Source of the DNA: Streptomyces sp. XM83C
GTDB lineage: Bacteria; Actinomycetota; Actinomycetes; Streptomycetales; Streptomycetaceae
DNA: 59,453 nucleotides
Direction: 5' to 3'
Assembly: GCF_023072675.1 (NCBI RefSeq)
Contig: NZ_JALLGL010000003.1
Location: 1-59,453 of the forward strand
Numbering within the stretch: position 1 is the stretch's first letter; each line of letters opens with the position of its first letter. The position numbers and the translations under genes were made by a program. Below, piece by piece: positions 43,012 to 50,864 of the stretch. The notes under the pieces were generated by a model. That model did not search any database. It was not told the origin of the DNA and worked only from the letters and a program-made list of their open reading frames with translations.

Positions 43012-44195
43012 GCGTACGAGGGGGAGAACTGCCCCGGCTCGCCCTTGCAGCCGTCGGACTCCCCCGGCAGCTTCACCCACAGGTAGGCGTCGATGCGCGC
43101 CTCACCGGTGCTCAGCGTGGGGGTGCGGCCCAGCTTGCGCCCGTCGGGGTCGCACCACTCCCCGTCGGGCGGAGCGCCGGCCCCGTTGCGGCTGGTGTCG
43201 ATCACGGCACCCAGCCCGGCGGGGCCGCCGAGCGCGTCGAGGACGGCACGGTCGTAGACGATCTCGTCGGCCGTGCGATGGAAGTTGGAGACATTGCTGA
43301 AGATGCCATCGGAGGAGGCGGCCGACGCGGCACCGGCCTGCCGCAGCAGCGCCGCCTGCTTGGACGCCGCGTGCCAGCCGGAGTGCCCGGCGTCGTAGTA
43401 GACCCGCGCCCGCGGGTTCGCCGACTTCAACACGCGCCCGGCGCGGGCCAGCGAGGCGAAACGCGCGGCGCGCCCGTCGGCGGAGAGACACTCGGACTGG
43501 GCGATCGAGTCGGGCTCCAGGACGACGATGACCTCGCCGGAGCCCAGCCCGGCTGCGAAACCGTCGATCCAGGCGTCGTAGGAGTCGAGGTCGGGCGCGC
43601 CGCCCTCGGAGGCGCCGCCGCAGTCCCGCTCCGGTATCGCGTACACCACGAGCACCGGGACCCGGCCCTGTGCGGCGGCACCCGAGGTGACGGCGCGGAC
43701 CCGGGAGGCGATGGTGTCCCGCCGGCTGTCGGTGAACCAGACCGCGGCCGGCTGCTCCGCGATCCGTGACCGGATGACGGACGCCCGGGGATCGCCCGGG
43801 TTGGCCCGCACCCAGTCCAGCACCTGGGAGGACGGGTTGCGGTAGAGACGCCCGGACGCGGCGGGGGCACGGGTCCGCCCGGCCGCCGGGGCGGTCGCGG
43901 TCGGCCGGGCGGACGCCTTCGGCACGGGCGACCCGGACAGACGCCCGCGCTCCGCCGGTGTCGGGGACGCCGACGGGGAGGGCGGCACCACGGGCGCCGG
44001 GTCCAGCGACGGCGAGTTCGTGACCGACGGCCTGGCCTCGTCCGTGCCGTCCCGGTCCTCGAGTGCGGTGATCATTCCGGTGGCGGCGCCGACGGCGACC
44101 ACGACGGACGCCGCCGTCACCATCGCGCCCCGGCGGGCGGTGTGGTTGCGCTGTGTCCGGCGGGCGGCCAGCCTCTGGGCACGGGTGCCTGGCAC
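42990..44195 (-). CDS. Membrane-anchored or secreted GH6 glycoside hydrolase
   Basis: A 401-residue protein. An N-terminal hydrophobic segment (MVTAASVVVAVGAATGMITAL, about 25-45) is followed by a Pro/Ser/Ala-rich spacer and a GH6 domain at about 115-395. GH6 signatures are VYAIPERDCGG, VIVVLEPDSIAQ (acid Asp), VYYDAGHSGWH, SNFHRTADEIVYDRAV, VIDTSRNG, WCDP and LWVKLPGESDGCKG. Enzymes of this family cut beta-1,4-glucan as endoglucanases or cellobiohydrolases. GTG 44195 is chosen for its GGGGGAGGAG site; the frame opens 41 codons earlier. No cellulose-binding module is present, so it may act on other beta-glucans. Confidence 0.93.
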   Translation of the reverse strand: MPGTRAQRLAARRTQRNHTARRGAMVTAASVVVAVGAATGMITALEDRDGTDEARPSVTNSPSLDPAPVVPPSPSASPTPAERGRLSGSPVPKASARPTATAPAAGRTRAPAASGRLYRNPSSQVLDWVRANPGDPRASVIRSRIAEQPAAVWFTDSRRDTIASRVRAVTSGAAAQGRVPVLVVYAIPERDCGGASEGGAPDLDSYDAWIDGFAAGLGSGEVIVVLEPDSIAQSECLSADGRAARFASLARAGRVLKSANPRARVYYDAGHSGWHAASKQAALLRQAGAASAASSDGIFSNVSNFHRTADEIVYDRAVLDALGGPAGLGAVIDTSRNGAGAPPDGEWCDPDGRKLGRTPTLSTGEARIDAYLWVKLPGESDGCKGEPGQFSPSYAYDLASS

Positions 44196-44406
44196 GGTCG
44201 CTCCTCCCCCTCGTCGTTCCTTCCGCCGGACGCCACCGTCTTCCGGTGCCGTCCGCCGGGCCTTGCCCCCTGGGCCGCGACGTCGTCGTCGCGGGCCTGC
44301 CACCCCCCGGTGGCTCACTCTTCCGTGTGACGCGCGCGTTGCTCCGTTCCGGGGAAGCCGCGGCCCGTCACCACCACGGCCAGCCTAGGACTGGGACCCT
44401 GCCCCC

Positions 44407-45093
44407 ATGGCGCAGTTGGAACAGTTCACCACACCCGTCGACGCGGTGCTCTCCCGGATGCGGGCCCTGGAGGCGGCGCTCCCCGCCCGGGACGGCGTCG
44501 CGGTGTTCAACCGCGTCTATCTCGCGGTGACGGAGGCCGTGGACCGGCGGATCGACGCGGGCGACTTCCCCGACCGGCGGGCGGCGATCACCCTGGACGT
44601 ACGGTTCGCGGAACGGTATCTGACGGCGGTGGAGCCGCCCGGGCCCGACCGCCGTCCGCCGGCCTGCTGGCGGCCCCTGCTCCAGTTCCGCCGCCATCCC
44701 GGCGTACGCCCGTTGCAGTTCGCGCTGGCCGGTATCAACGCGCACATCGGCCACGACCTGGCGCTCGCCGTGGTGGACGCCTGCCGTACGCTCGGCTGCG
44801 CCCCGTCCGAGCTCGAGGACGAGTTCGACCGGGTGGGTGATCTCCTCGTGTCGCTGGAGGAGCGCATCCGCGAGGATCTGATGCCCGGCCCCGACCTGCT
44901 TCAGATCGCCGACCCGCTCACCCATCTCCTCGCCTCCTGGAGCCTGGAGCGCGCCCGGGACGCCACCTGGGCGGCGGCCCGCGCGCTGTGGGCGCTGCGG
45001 GACATGCCGGACTTGACGGCGGAGTTCACGGACCGGCTGGACGCGGCCGTGGGGTTCGCGGGCCGGATGCTGCTCACCCCGCTGTCCGCCTGA
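44407..45093 (+). CDS. DUF5995-family protein
   Basis: A 228-residue, mostly helical cytoplasmic protein. The pattern DGVAVFNRVYLAVTEAVDRRI...FAERYLTAV...GVRPLQFALAGINAHIGHDLALAVVDA is that of DUF5995 (NHIGHDL-type motif), widespread in actinobacteria and without assigned function. The GINAHIGHDLA stretch has conserved His and Asp that could bind a metal. It stands alone; ATG 44407. Confidence 0.8.
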   Translation: MAQLEQFTTPVDAVLSRMRALEAALPARDGVAVFNRVYLAVTEAVDRRIDAGDFPDRRAAITLDVRFAERYLTAVEPPGPDRRPPACWRPLLQFRRHPGVRPLQFALAGINAHIGHDLALAVVDACRTLGCAPSELEDEFDRVGDLLVSLEERIREDLMPGPDLLQIADPLTHLLASWSLERARDATWAAARALWALRDMPDLTAEFTDRLDAAVGFAGRMLLTPLSA

Positions 45094-45172
45094 GCCCCGG
45101 CCCGACTGGCGCCCGCGGCGGCCCGCTGTACGTTGGCCGATGGGGCACACCGACGCGCGAAGGAGCAGTGCC

Positions 45173-46102
45173 ATGGCCGTTCGTCTCGGACTCGGTCTTC
45201 CCCAGCACCGGCAGTACGACCCCGCGAAGGACGTCACGGACGTGGCGCGCGAGGCCGAGCGGATCGGCTACGACAGCGTATGGGTGTACGAGCGGGCGCT
45301 CGTCCCGGAGAACCCGAAGCAGGGCCTGTACGGCATCCCCGGCCTGCCCTGGCCGGACTCGTACAAGGGCCTGGCGCACCCGCTGGTCACGCTGACCCTG
45401 GCCGCCGCCGTCACCGAACGGGTCCGGCTGGGCTCCGGCATCATCGTCGCGCCGCTGCACGGGGCGTTCCAGCTGGCCAGGGCGCTGGCCACGCTGGACG
45501 CGGCGAGCGGCGGCCGGGTGGTCGCGGGCCTGGGCCCGGGCTGGTCGGCGGAGGAGTTCGCCGCCGCGTCGGCGACGCCGTACGAGGAACGCAACCGGGT
45601 GCTGGAGGAGACGCTCGACGTGTGCCGGGCGGTGTGGGGCCCGGACCCGGTCTCCCACGAGGGCCGGCTCGCCACGATCGAGGCCGCGGTGGTCGCACCG
45701 AAGCCGGCGCGTCCGATCCCGGTGCTGCTCGCGGCGTCCGGGCCGAAGGCGCTGGCGCGGGTCGTGGAGCGGGGCGACGGCTGGATCCCCGTCGCGATGG
45801 GCGCCGAGGGGTACGCCGACGGCTGGCGGCGGTTGCAGGACATCGCCGCCGAGCGGGGCCGCACCCGGCCGATCGAGCGGGTGCCGCGGGCCAACGCGAT
45901 GTACTCGCCGAAGCCGTACGACGGTGACGACCGGCAGCCGTTCCAGGGCAGCGTCGACCAGATCGTCGAGGACCTCGTCGCGCACGCCGAGGTCGGCATG
46001 GACGAGGTGCTGATCGATCTGCAGACCACGCCGCGCGACGCGCAGGAGCTGAAGGACGTCGCTGCGGAGGTGTACGAGAAGGCGCGCGCCGCCGGGCTGT
46101 GA
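45173..46102 (+). CDS. LLM-class F420-dependent oxidoreductase
   Basis: A 309-residue luciferase-like TIM barrel, probably using coenzyme F420. Motifs are LGLGLPQHRQYDPAKDVTDVAREAERIGYDSVWVYER at 5-41, VTERVRLGSGIIVAPLHGAFQLARALATLDAASGGRVVAGLGPGW and RPIPVLLAASGPKALARVVERGDGW. ATG 45173 has an AGGAG site seven bases away; GTG or ATG codons further up lack one. Substrate unknown. It is convergent with davB, separated by a hairpin. Confidence 0.92.
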   Translation: MAVRLGLGLPQHRQYDPAKDVTDVAREAERIGYDSVWVYERALVPENPKQGLYGIPGLPWPDSYKGLAHPLVTLTLAAAVTERVRLGSGIIVAPLHGAFQLARALATLDAASGGRVVAGLGPGWSAEEFAAASATPYEERNRVLEETLDVCRAVWGPDPVSHEGRLATIEAAVVAPKPARPIPVLLAASGPKALARVVERGDGWIPVAMGAEGYADGWRRLQDIAAERGRTRPIERVPRANAMYSPKPYDGDDRQPFQGSVDQIVEDLVAHAEVGMDEVLIDLQTTPRDAQELKDVAAEVYEKARAAGL

Positions 46103-46119
46103 CCCGGGCGGCGCGCGCC
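46081..46119. terminator. Hairpin between the LLM and davB genes
   Basis: GGCGCGCGCCGCC (46081-46093) and GGCGGCGCGCGCC (46107-46119) form a 13-bp stem with a 13-base loop, covering the stop codon of the LLM gene and lying 23 bases before the convergent davB stop. Confidence 0.75.
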
Positions 46120-46142
46120 GTGCCCGCCGACGACGGTGGGTG

Positions 46143-47840
46143 TCAGTCCTCGGGCAGCTCGACCGGCGCGATGTCGTCGTAGACGTCGCCGGGGCCGGGG
46201 TTGGTCGGGTCGGTCTCGCCGCCCAGATGGTGCATGACGCCCCAGACGGCGTTGAGCGCGGTCTGCACGGCGCCCTCGGCCCAGCCGGCCGTCCAGGAGA
46301 TGTCGTCGCCGGCGAGGAAGATGCCCCGCTTGTCCTCGGGCAGCCGGTCCTGCATGAAGTGGGTGAACAGGCGCCGCTGGTAGCGGTAGTGGCCGGGCAG
46401 GTTGGCCTTGAACGCGCCCATGAAGTAGGGCTCGTTCTCCCAGGAGACGGTGACCGGGTTGCCGATGATGTGCTTGCGGATGTCGACCTTCGGATAGATC
46501 TCCGACAGCGACTTCAGCATGACCTCCATCCGCTCGTTCGCGGACAGCGGCAGCCACTTCAGGCTGTCGTCGCACCAGGTGTACGACAGGCAGATCACGG
46601 CCGGCTGGTCGGGGCCGTTGTCGAGGAGGTAGGTGCCGCGGGTCATGCGGTCGGTGAGCGTCATCGACATGACGTCCCGGCCGGTCTCCTCGTCCTTGTC
46701 CAGCCAGAACGGCCGGTCCACGGGAACGAACAGCTTGGAGGACTCCATGTAGTGGGTGCGCTCGATCGCGGTCCAGTGGTCGATCGGGAACAGCGCGTCG
46801 TCGCAGTCGATCTTCGACAGCAGCATCCAGGACTGGGCGGTGAAGATCGCCGCCTTGTAGGTGCGGATGTCGCCGTTCGCGTCGGTGACGGTGATCCGGT
46901 TGCCGGTGGTGCGGTGCAGCCGGGTCACGGCGGGGCGGGGCTCGCCGTCGACGTGCAGGGACTTCAGCGAGGTGCCGTACGGCCAGTGGACGATCTTCTC
47001 CGGCTCGCGCTCCCACAGGCGCAGCGGCAGCTGCTGGGAGCCGCCGACGATGCCGCGGTGGTGGTCGTCGGCCTCGGTGTAGACGACGCGGAGGATCTCC
47101 AGGATGGAGTTGGGGAAGTCGGTGTCCCAGCCGCCGGTACCGAAGCCGACCTGGCCGAAGATCTCGCGGTGGCGGAAGGACTTGAAGGCCTCGGAGTCGC
47201 AGAGGAAGCCGTAGAAGGTCTGGTTGTCGAGCTTTTCGACGAGCTTCGCCCAGATCTCGCGGATGCGCTTGACGTCCCGCTCGCGCATGGCGCGGTTCAT
47301 GTCGGAGAAGTCGGCGCCCTCTTCGAGGCACTTGTTCCAGGCCTCGGCGACGTCCCGGTACACCTGGGGCAGGTCGTCGATGGTCTCGGCGTAGTGCGTC
47401 TCGCCCTTGAGGTCGACGACGGTCGACGGGGTGGCCTCGGCGAGCGGGTTCGGGAACGGCTTGGTCTCCAGGCCGACCAGGTCGATGTAGTGCTGGAGGG
47501 CGGTGGAGGACGGCGGGAAGCGCATCGCGCCCAGCTCGCAGTTGAGGGACTCGTCGCAGCCGTCGAAGCCGACGGTGCGCAGCCGGCCGCCGATCTGGTC
47601 GGCCTCGTAGACCACGGGCTTGAGGCCCATCTTCATCAGCTCGTAGGCGGCGACGATGCCGGACAGGCCGCCGCCGATGATCGCGACCTCGGTGCCGTGC
47701 TCGGTCGCCGGTATCTGGCCGAGGCCCGCCGGGTGGGCGAGGAAGTCGTCGTAGGCGTAGGGAAAGTCCGGGCCGAACATGGTGATCGGCGGCTGCTGCG
47801 CGTCGGTGTGCTCGACGGCGTTGGGCACCGTGGACGTCAT
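46143..47840 (-). CDS. davB: L-lysine 2-monooxygenase-like flavoenzyme (DavB)
   Basis: A 565-residue FAD amine-oxidase-superfamily enzyme. The N-terminus (ITMFGPDFPYAYDDFLAHPAGLG) matches my recollection of Pseudomonas DavB, as do the dinucleotide fold with G56-G-G-L-S-G61, ELGAMRFPPSST, GQVGFGTGGWDTDFPNS, MSMTLTDRMTRGTYLLDNG and the C-terminal GDDISWTAGWAEGAVQTALNAVWG. DavB converts L-lysine to 5-aminovaleramide with O2. The gene 55 bases upstream encodes the matching amidase, which strongly supports this over a generic monoamine oxidase. ATG 47840 follows AAGGAG. The later enzymes (DavT, DavD) are not in this window. Confidence 0.85.
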   Translation of the reverse strand: MTSTVPNAVEHTDAQQPPITMFGPDFPYAYDDFLAHPAGLGQIPATEHGTEVAIIGGGLSGIVAAYELMKMGLKPVVYEADQIGGRLRTVGFDGCDESLNCELGAMRFPPSSTALQHYIDLVGLETKPFPNPLAEATPSTVVDLKGETHYAETIDDLPQVYRDVAEAWNKCLEEGADFSDMNRAMRERDVKRIREIWAKLVEKLDNQTFYGFLCDSEAFKSFRHREIFGQVGFGTGGWDTDFPNSILEILRVVYTEADDHHRGIVGGSQQLPLRLWEREPEKIVHWPYGTSLKSLHVDGEPRPAVTRLHRTTGNRITVTDANGDIRTYKAAIFTAQSWMLLSKIDCDDALFPIDHWTAIERTHYMESSKLFVPVDRPFWLDKDEETGRDVMSMTLTDRMTRGTYLLDNGPDQPAVICLSYTWCDDSLKWLPLSANERMEVMLKSLSEIYPKVDIRKHIIGNPVTVSWENEPYFMGAFKANLPGHYRYQRRLFTHFMQDRLPEDKRGIFLAGDDISWTAGWAEGAVQTALNAVWGVMHHLGGETDPTNPGPGDVYDDIAPVELPED

Positions 47841-47895
47841 GGGGTACGGACTCCTTGCGACTTGCGAGAACTGTGCGGGGGTGGGGGGGCGGGCC

Positions 47896-48684
47896 TCAGA
47901 CGAGGGACCCGTACAGGCCGGGGCGGCGGTCCTTCAGATACGGGTTGGCCTCGCGGGAGGCGGCGAGGAACACGGGGTCGGTGTCGGCGAACACCAGGTC
48001 CTCCTCGCGTCCGGCGCGGGTGCGGGCGACGCCGTCGGGTCCGGCCAGGGTGGACAGGCCGACGAACTCGAACTCCCCTTCGAGGCCCACGCGGTTGACG
48101 TACGCGACGTACATCTGGTTCTCGAACGCCCGGACCGGGATCATCGACTCGGGGACGAACTGGAAGGGGTGCATCTGCGCGGTCGGCACGAGCAGCAGGT
48201 CGGTGCCGGCGAGGGCGTGGGCCCGGACGTTCTCCGGGAACTCGACGTCGTAGCAGATGAGGATGCCGACGCGGAGGCCGTTCAGCTCGGCCTGCACCAC
48301 CTGCTGCTCGCCGGGGGTGAAGTGGTCCCGCTCGTAGCAGCCGAAGAGGTGGGTCTTGCGGTAGTCGGCGAGGCGGGTGCCGTCGGCGGAGATCAGCTGG
48401 GCGGAGTTGTGGACGGTGTCGCCGTCGCGTTCCGGGTAGCCGTAGGCGACGGCCAGGCCGTGCCGCCCGGCGATCTCCGCGACGGCGTCGGCGGACTCGC
48501 CGTCGGCGGGCTCGGCGAGGCGCGCGATGTCGTCGCCGATCGCATACCCGGTGAGGAACATCTCCGGCGTGACCAGCAGCCCGGCTCCGGCGGCGGCGGC
48601 ACGGGCCGCGGCGTCGTCGAGGACCTTGAGGTTCTCGGCGGTCGAGCCGGGGCGGCCGGAGCTCTGGAGCAGGGCGGTACGCAT
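47896..48684 (-). CDS. davA: 5-aminovaleramide amidase-like nitrilase-superfamily enzyme (DavA)
   Basis: A 262-residue carbon-nitrogen hydrolase with the catalytic triad E41 (TPEMFLTGY), K110 (YRKTHLFG) and C144 (LICYDVEFPEN). Length and motifs (YGYPERDGDTVHNSAQLI, PTAQMHPF) agree with DavA, which hydrolyses 5-aminovaleramide to 5-aminovalerate. It is co-directional with and just upstream of davB, giving a two-step lysine degradation unit. ATG 48684 follows GAGGA with seven-base spacing. Another small-amide substrate is possible if davB acts on a different amino acid. Confidence 0.85.
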   Translation of the reverse strand: MRTALLQSSGRPGSTAENLKVLDDAAARAAAAGAGLLVTPEMFLTGYAIGDDIARLAEPADGESADAVAEIAGRHGLAVAYGYPERDGDTVHNSAQLISADGTRLADYRKTHLFGCYERDHFTPGEQQVVQAELNGLRVGILICYDVEFPENVRAHALAGTDLLLVPTAQMHPFQFVPESMIPVRAFENQMYVAYVNRVGLEGEFEFVGLSTLAGPDGVARTRAGREEDLVFADTDPVFLAASREANPYLKDRRPGLYGSLV

Positions 48685-48829
48685 GCGGGTTCCTCACCGG
48701 TCACGGGGGTTCGGGGGATCACCTAGACGGTACGGTCGGCGCGCGCGGCCGGACAAGGAGAAGCCGTTGCGCGCCGGTGGAAGGTTCGTTGCGTCCCCGG
48801 GGCCCTTCGCGGCGATTCGTTGCGCGGCC

Positions 48830-50020
48830 CTATTCGCGCGTCCGGGCCCGTACGGTCAGCGACAGGGCGGTGACCAGGTACGGCACGGAGAGCACCGCGA
48901 AGACGGTGCCGTGTCCGGCCATGGAGCCGATCGCCGCGTACGCCCCGTAGACGGCGACGGTCGCCACCTCGGTGCCGAGGCCCGCGACCGAGGTCAGGGT
49001 GGCGCGTCCGGTGTCCTCGATGCGGTGCTGCATCCGGGCGTCGGCGAGGACGGTGGCCAACTGGAAGCCGCCGAAGGCGACCGCCACCAGCAGCAGTCCG
49101 GCCGGCCGGCCGGTCAGGGCGCCGGCGGCGAGGGCGAGGGCGGCGCCGGCGAGCAGGGCGGCGAGACCGCGGGTGCCGAGGCGTTCGGCGGGCCCGGCGA
49201 ACAGTCCACCGACGGTGGCTCCGGCCCAGATCAGCAGCAGTGCGTACGGAACGAACGCGTCGGGCACGCCGGTCTCGCGGGCGAGGAACGGGGTGTACTC
49301 GTCGAGGGAGCCCCAGATCGCGCCGACGGCCGGGACGAGCAGCACGGCGGCGCGCAGCCGGCGGTCGCGGCGGGCGGCGGACAGGCCGGACTTCAGCACG
49401 GCGGCCCAGCGTTCGTCGTCGGCCAGGGGCCGCCGGTGTTCGGGGAAGCGGGTCGCGGTGGCCGCGGTCAGCAGGCAGGCCAGGACGCTCGCCGTGCCGA
49501 CGGCCGGGTAGCCGCCCCAGGCGAAGACGGGCCCGGCGGCAGCCATGGCAGCCATCACGCCGGCGAGTCCCGCCGCGTGGGCGCGGCCCATGACGCGGGC
49601 GTACCGTCCGGCGGCGCCGATGCGGTCCAGTTCCTCGTAGACGAGGGCTTCCAGGGCGCCGGAGCCGAGCGCGCCGCGCGCTCCCCACAGGACGAAGCCC
49701 AGCGCGAACGCGCCGTAGGACGGCAGGATCACCCACAGGGCGAAGCCGACGGCGGTGAGCAGGGGGCCGATCCACAGCAGCAGCCGACGCGAGACGGAGT
49801 CGGCCCAGGCGCCGGAGGGGACCTCCAGCAGGACGCCGGTGAGGGACCACAGGGCGAACAGGGAGGAGATCTGCCACAGGGACAGTCCGGCGTCGGCGAA
49901 GAGCAGCGCGTACACCGGGTAGAGCAGGACGAAGTCGTCCAGGAACTGATAGCCGTACAGCGTGGCCGTGATGCGCCGTTCACCGACGGCTGCGGGCACG
50001 CGCGCGGAGGTGAGTGTCAT
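48830..50020 (-). CDS. MFS transporter
   Basis: A 396-residue, about 12-helix major facilitator. It starts with ITATLYGYQFLDDFVLLYPVYALLFADAGLSLWQISSLFALWSLTGVLLEVPSGAWADSVSRR, an exporter-like pattern with the loop signature WADSVSRRLLL. It lies 145 bases upstream of davA on the same strand. A link to the dav pair is possible but not shown; the substrate is unknown. ATG 50020 follows GGAAGG. Confidence 0.85.
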   Translation of the reverse strand: MTLTSARVPAAVGERRITATLYGYQFLDDFVLLYPVYALLFADAGLSLWQISSLFALWSLTGVLLEVPSGAWADSVSRRLLLWIGPLLTAVGFALWVILPSYGAFALGFVLWGARGALGSGALEALVYEELDRIGAAGRYARVMGRAHAAGLAGVMAAMAAAGPVFAWGGYPAVGTASVLACLLTAATATRFPEHRRPLADDERWAAVLKSGLSAARRDRRLRAAVLLVPAVGAIWGSLDEYTPFLARETGVPDAFVPYALLLIWAGATVGGLFAGPAERLGTRGLAALLAGAALALAAGALTGRPAGLLLVAVAFGGFQLATVLADARMQHRIEDTGRATLTSVAGLGTEVATVAVYGAYAAIGSMAGHGTVFAVLSVPYLVTALSLTVRARTRE

Positions 50021-50150
50021 GGGGCCTTCCCGAGGTGGCGGTTCGGACGTCGTCGCGGGAACGGCGTCCGAGGCGGCCCTCGGGAGGCATCAGGTGTGGA
50101 TCAATGTCGCCGGGTCATGTGACCGATGCTATCCGCCGGGAACCTGGCAG

Positions 50151-50217
50151 CCCAGGGATTTACGGGAAGCCTGAACGGGCGGGGCCCTGTGGACCCGGGG
50201 ATTCACGGGAAGCCTGA
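50151..50217 (+). repeat. 24-bp direct repeat, 43 bases apart
   Basis: Copies at 50151-50174 and 50194-50217 both read CCC-GGGATT-ACGGGAAGCCTGA with two differences (A/G and T/C). The 43-base spacing is four helical turns, so two proteins could bind the same DNA face upstream of the MFS gene. Confidence 0.75.
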
Positions 50218-50288
50218 AGGAGTGCGGGCTCCGGTGGGCCGGGGTTCCGGGGGGCCCGCTTGCGGCGCCGGGACGGGACATGCCCCCA

Positions 50289-50308
50289 GGGGCGCGGGGA
50301 ACCGCGCG
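50289..50308 (+). repeat. Single copy of the dispersed 20-base repeat
   Basis: GGGGCGCGGGGAACCGCGCG, the same element as the cluster at 38296-38566. Confidence 0.8.
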
Positions 50309-50386
50309 AGCGACCACGACGGACCGCACCCGCCGGACGGCGGCAGAGCCCCCGAGAACGGCGCCCCGGGACAGGCCCCGTGGCGC

Positions 50387-50839
50387 CTACGTGGGCGACC
50401 CGGACGAGAACCGGCGCAGCAGCGGCGACAGCACCAGCACCGACTTGGTCCGCTCCACGAACGGCTCCCCCGCGATGCGTTCCAGCACCCTCTCGAAGTG
50501 CCGCATGTCCGCCGCGAACACCTGCGCGATCGCGTCCGCGTCGCCGGTGACGGTCGACGCGGCCACGACCTCCTGGTAGCGCTCCAGGCCTCGCTGGATG
50601 GTCTCCGGTGAGGTGTTGCGCCGGCAGAAGATCTCGACGAACCCCTCGGTCTCCCAGCCGAGCGCCGCCGGGTCGACGCGGACGGTGAAGCCGGTGATGG
50701 CCCCGGTGGCCCGCAGCCGGTCCACGCGCCGTTTCACGGCGGGTGCGGAGAGGCCGACGAGCTGGCCGATGTCCGCGTAGGAGCGGCGGGCGTCCTCGGC
50801 GAGGGCGTGCACGATGCGTTCGTCGAGATCGTTCAGCAC
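50387..50839 (-). CDS. Lrp/AsnC-family regulator
   Basis: A 150-residue feast/famine regulator: HTH LNDLDERIVHALAEDARRSYADIGQLVGLSAPAVKRRVDRLRATG at 2-46, then the RAM domain (VAASTVTGDADAIAQVFAADMRHFERVLERI). GTG 50839. It starts 25 bases after the APC permease stop and is probably co-transcribed with it, a common pairing in which Lrp senses the amino acid imported. Lysine would fit the nearby dav genes, but this is inference. Confidence 0.92.
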   Translation of the reverse strand: MLNDLDERIVHALAEDARRSYADIGQLVGLSAPAVKRRVDRLRATGAITGFTVRVDPAALGWETEGFVEIFCRRNTSPETIQRGLERYQEVVAASTVTGDADAIAQVFAADMRHFERVLERIAGEPFVERTKSVLVLSPLLRRFSSGSPT

Positions 50840-50864
50840 GGAAGGTGGTTCACTTCGCTTCTGG

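Larger units (their letters stand above)
50021..50386. other. Intergenic region with direct repeats
   Basis: A 366-base gap between the MFS start and the Lrp stop, both minus strand. It holds a 24-base direct repeat (50151-50174 and 50194-50217), the near-palindrome GGTCA-TG-TGACC (50114-50125 area) and one copy of the dispersed Streptomyces repeat at 50289-50308. No coding sequence is supported. Confidence 0.55.
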
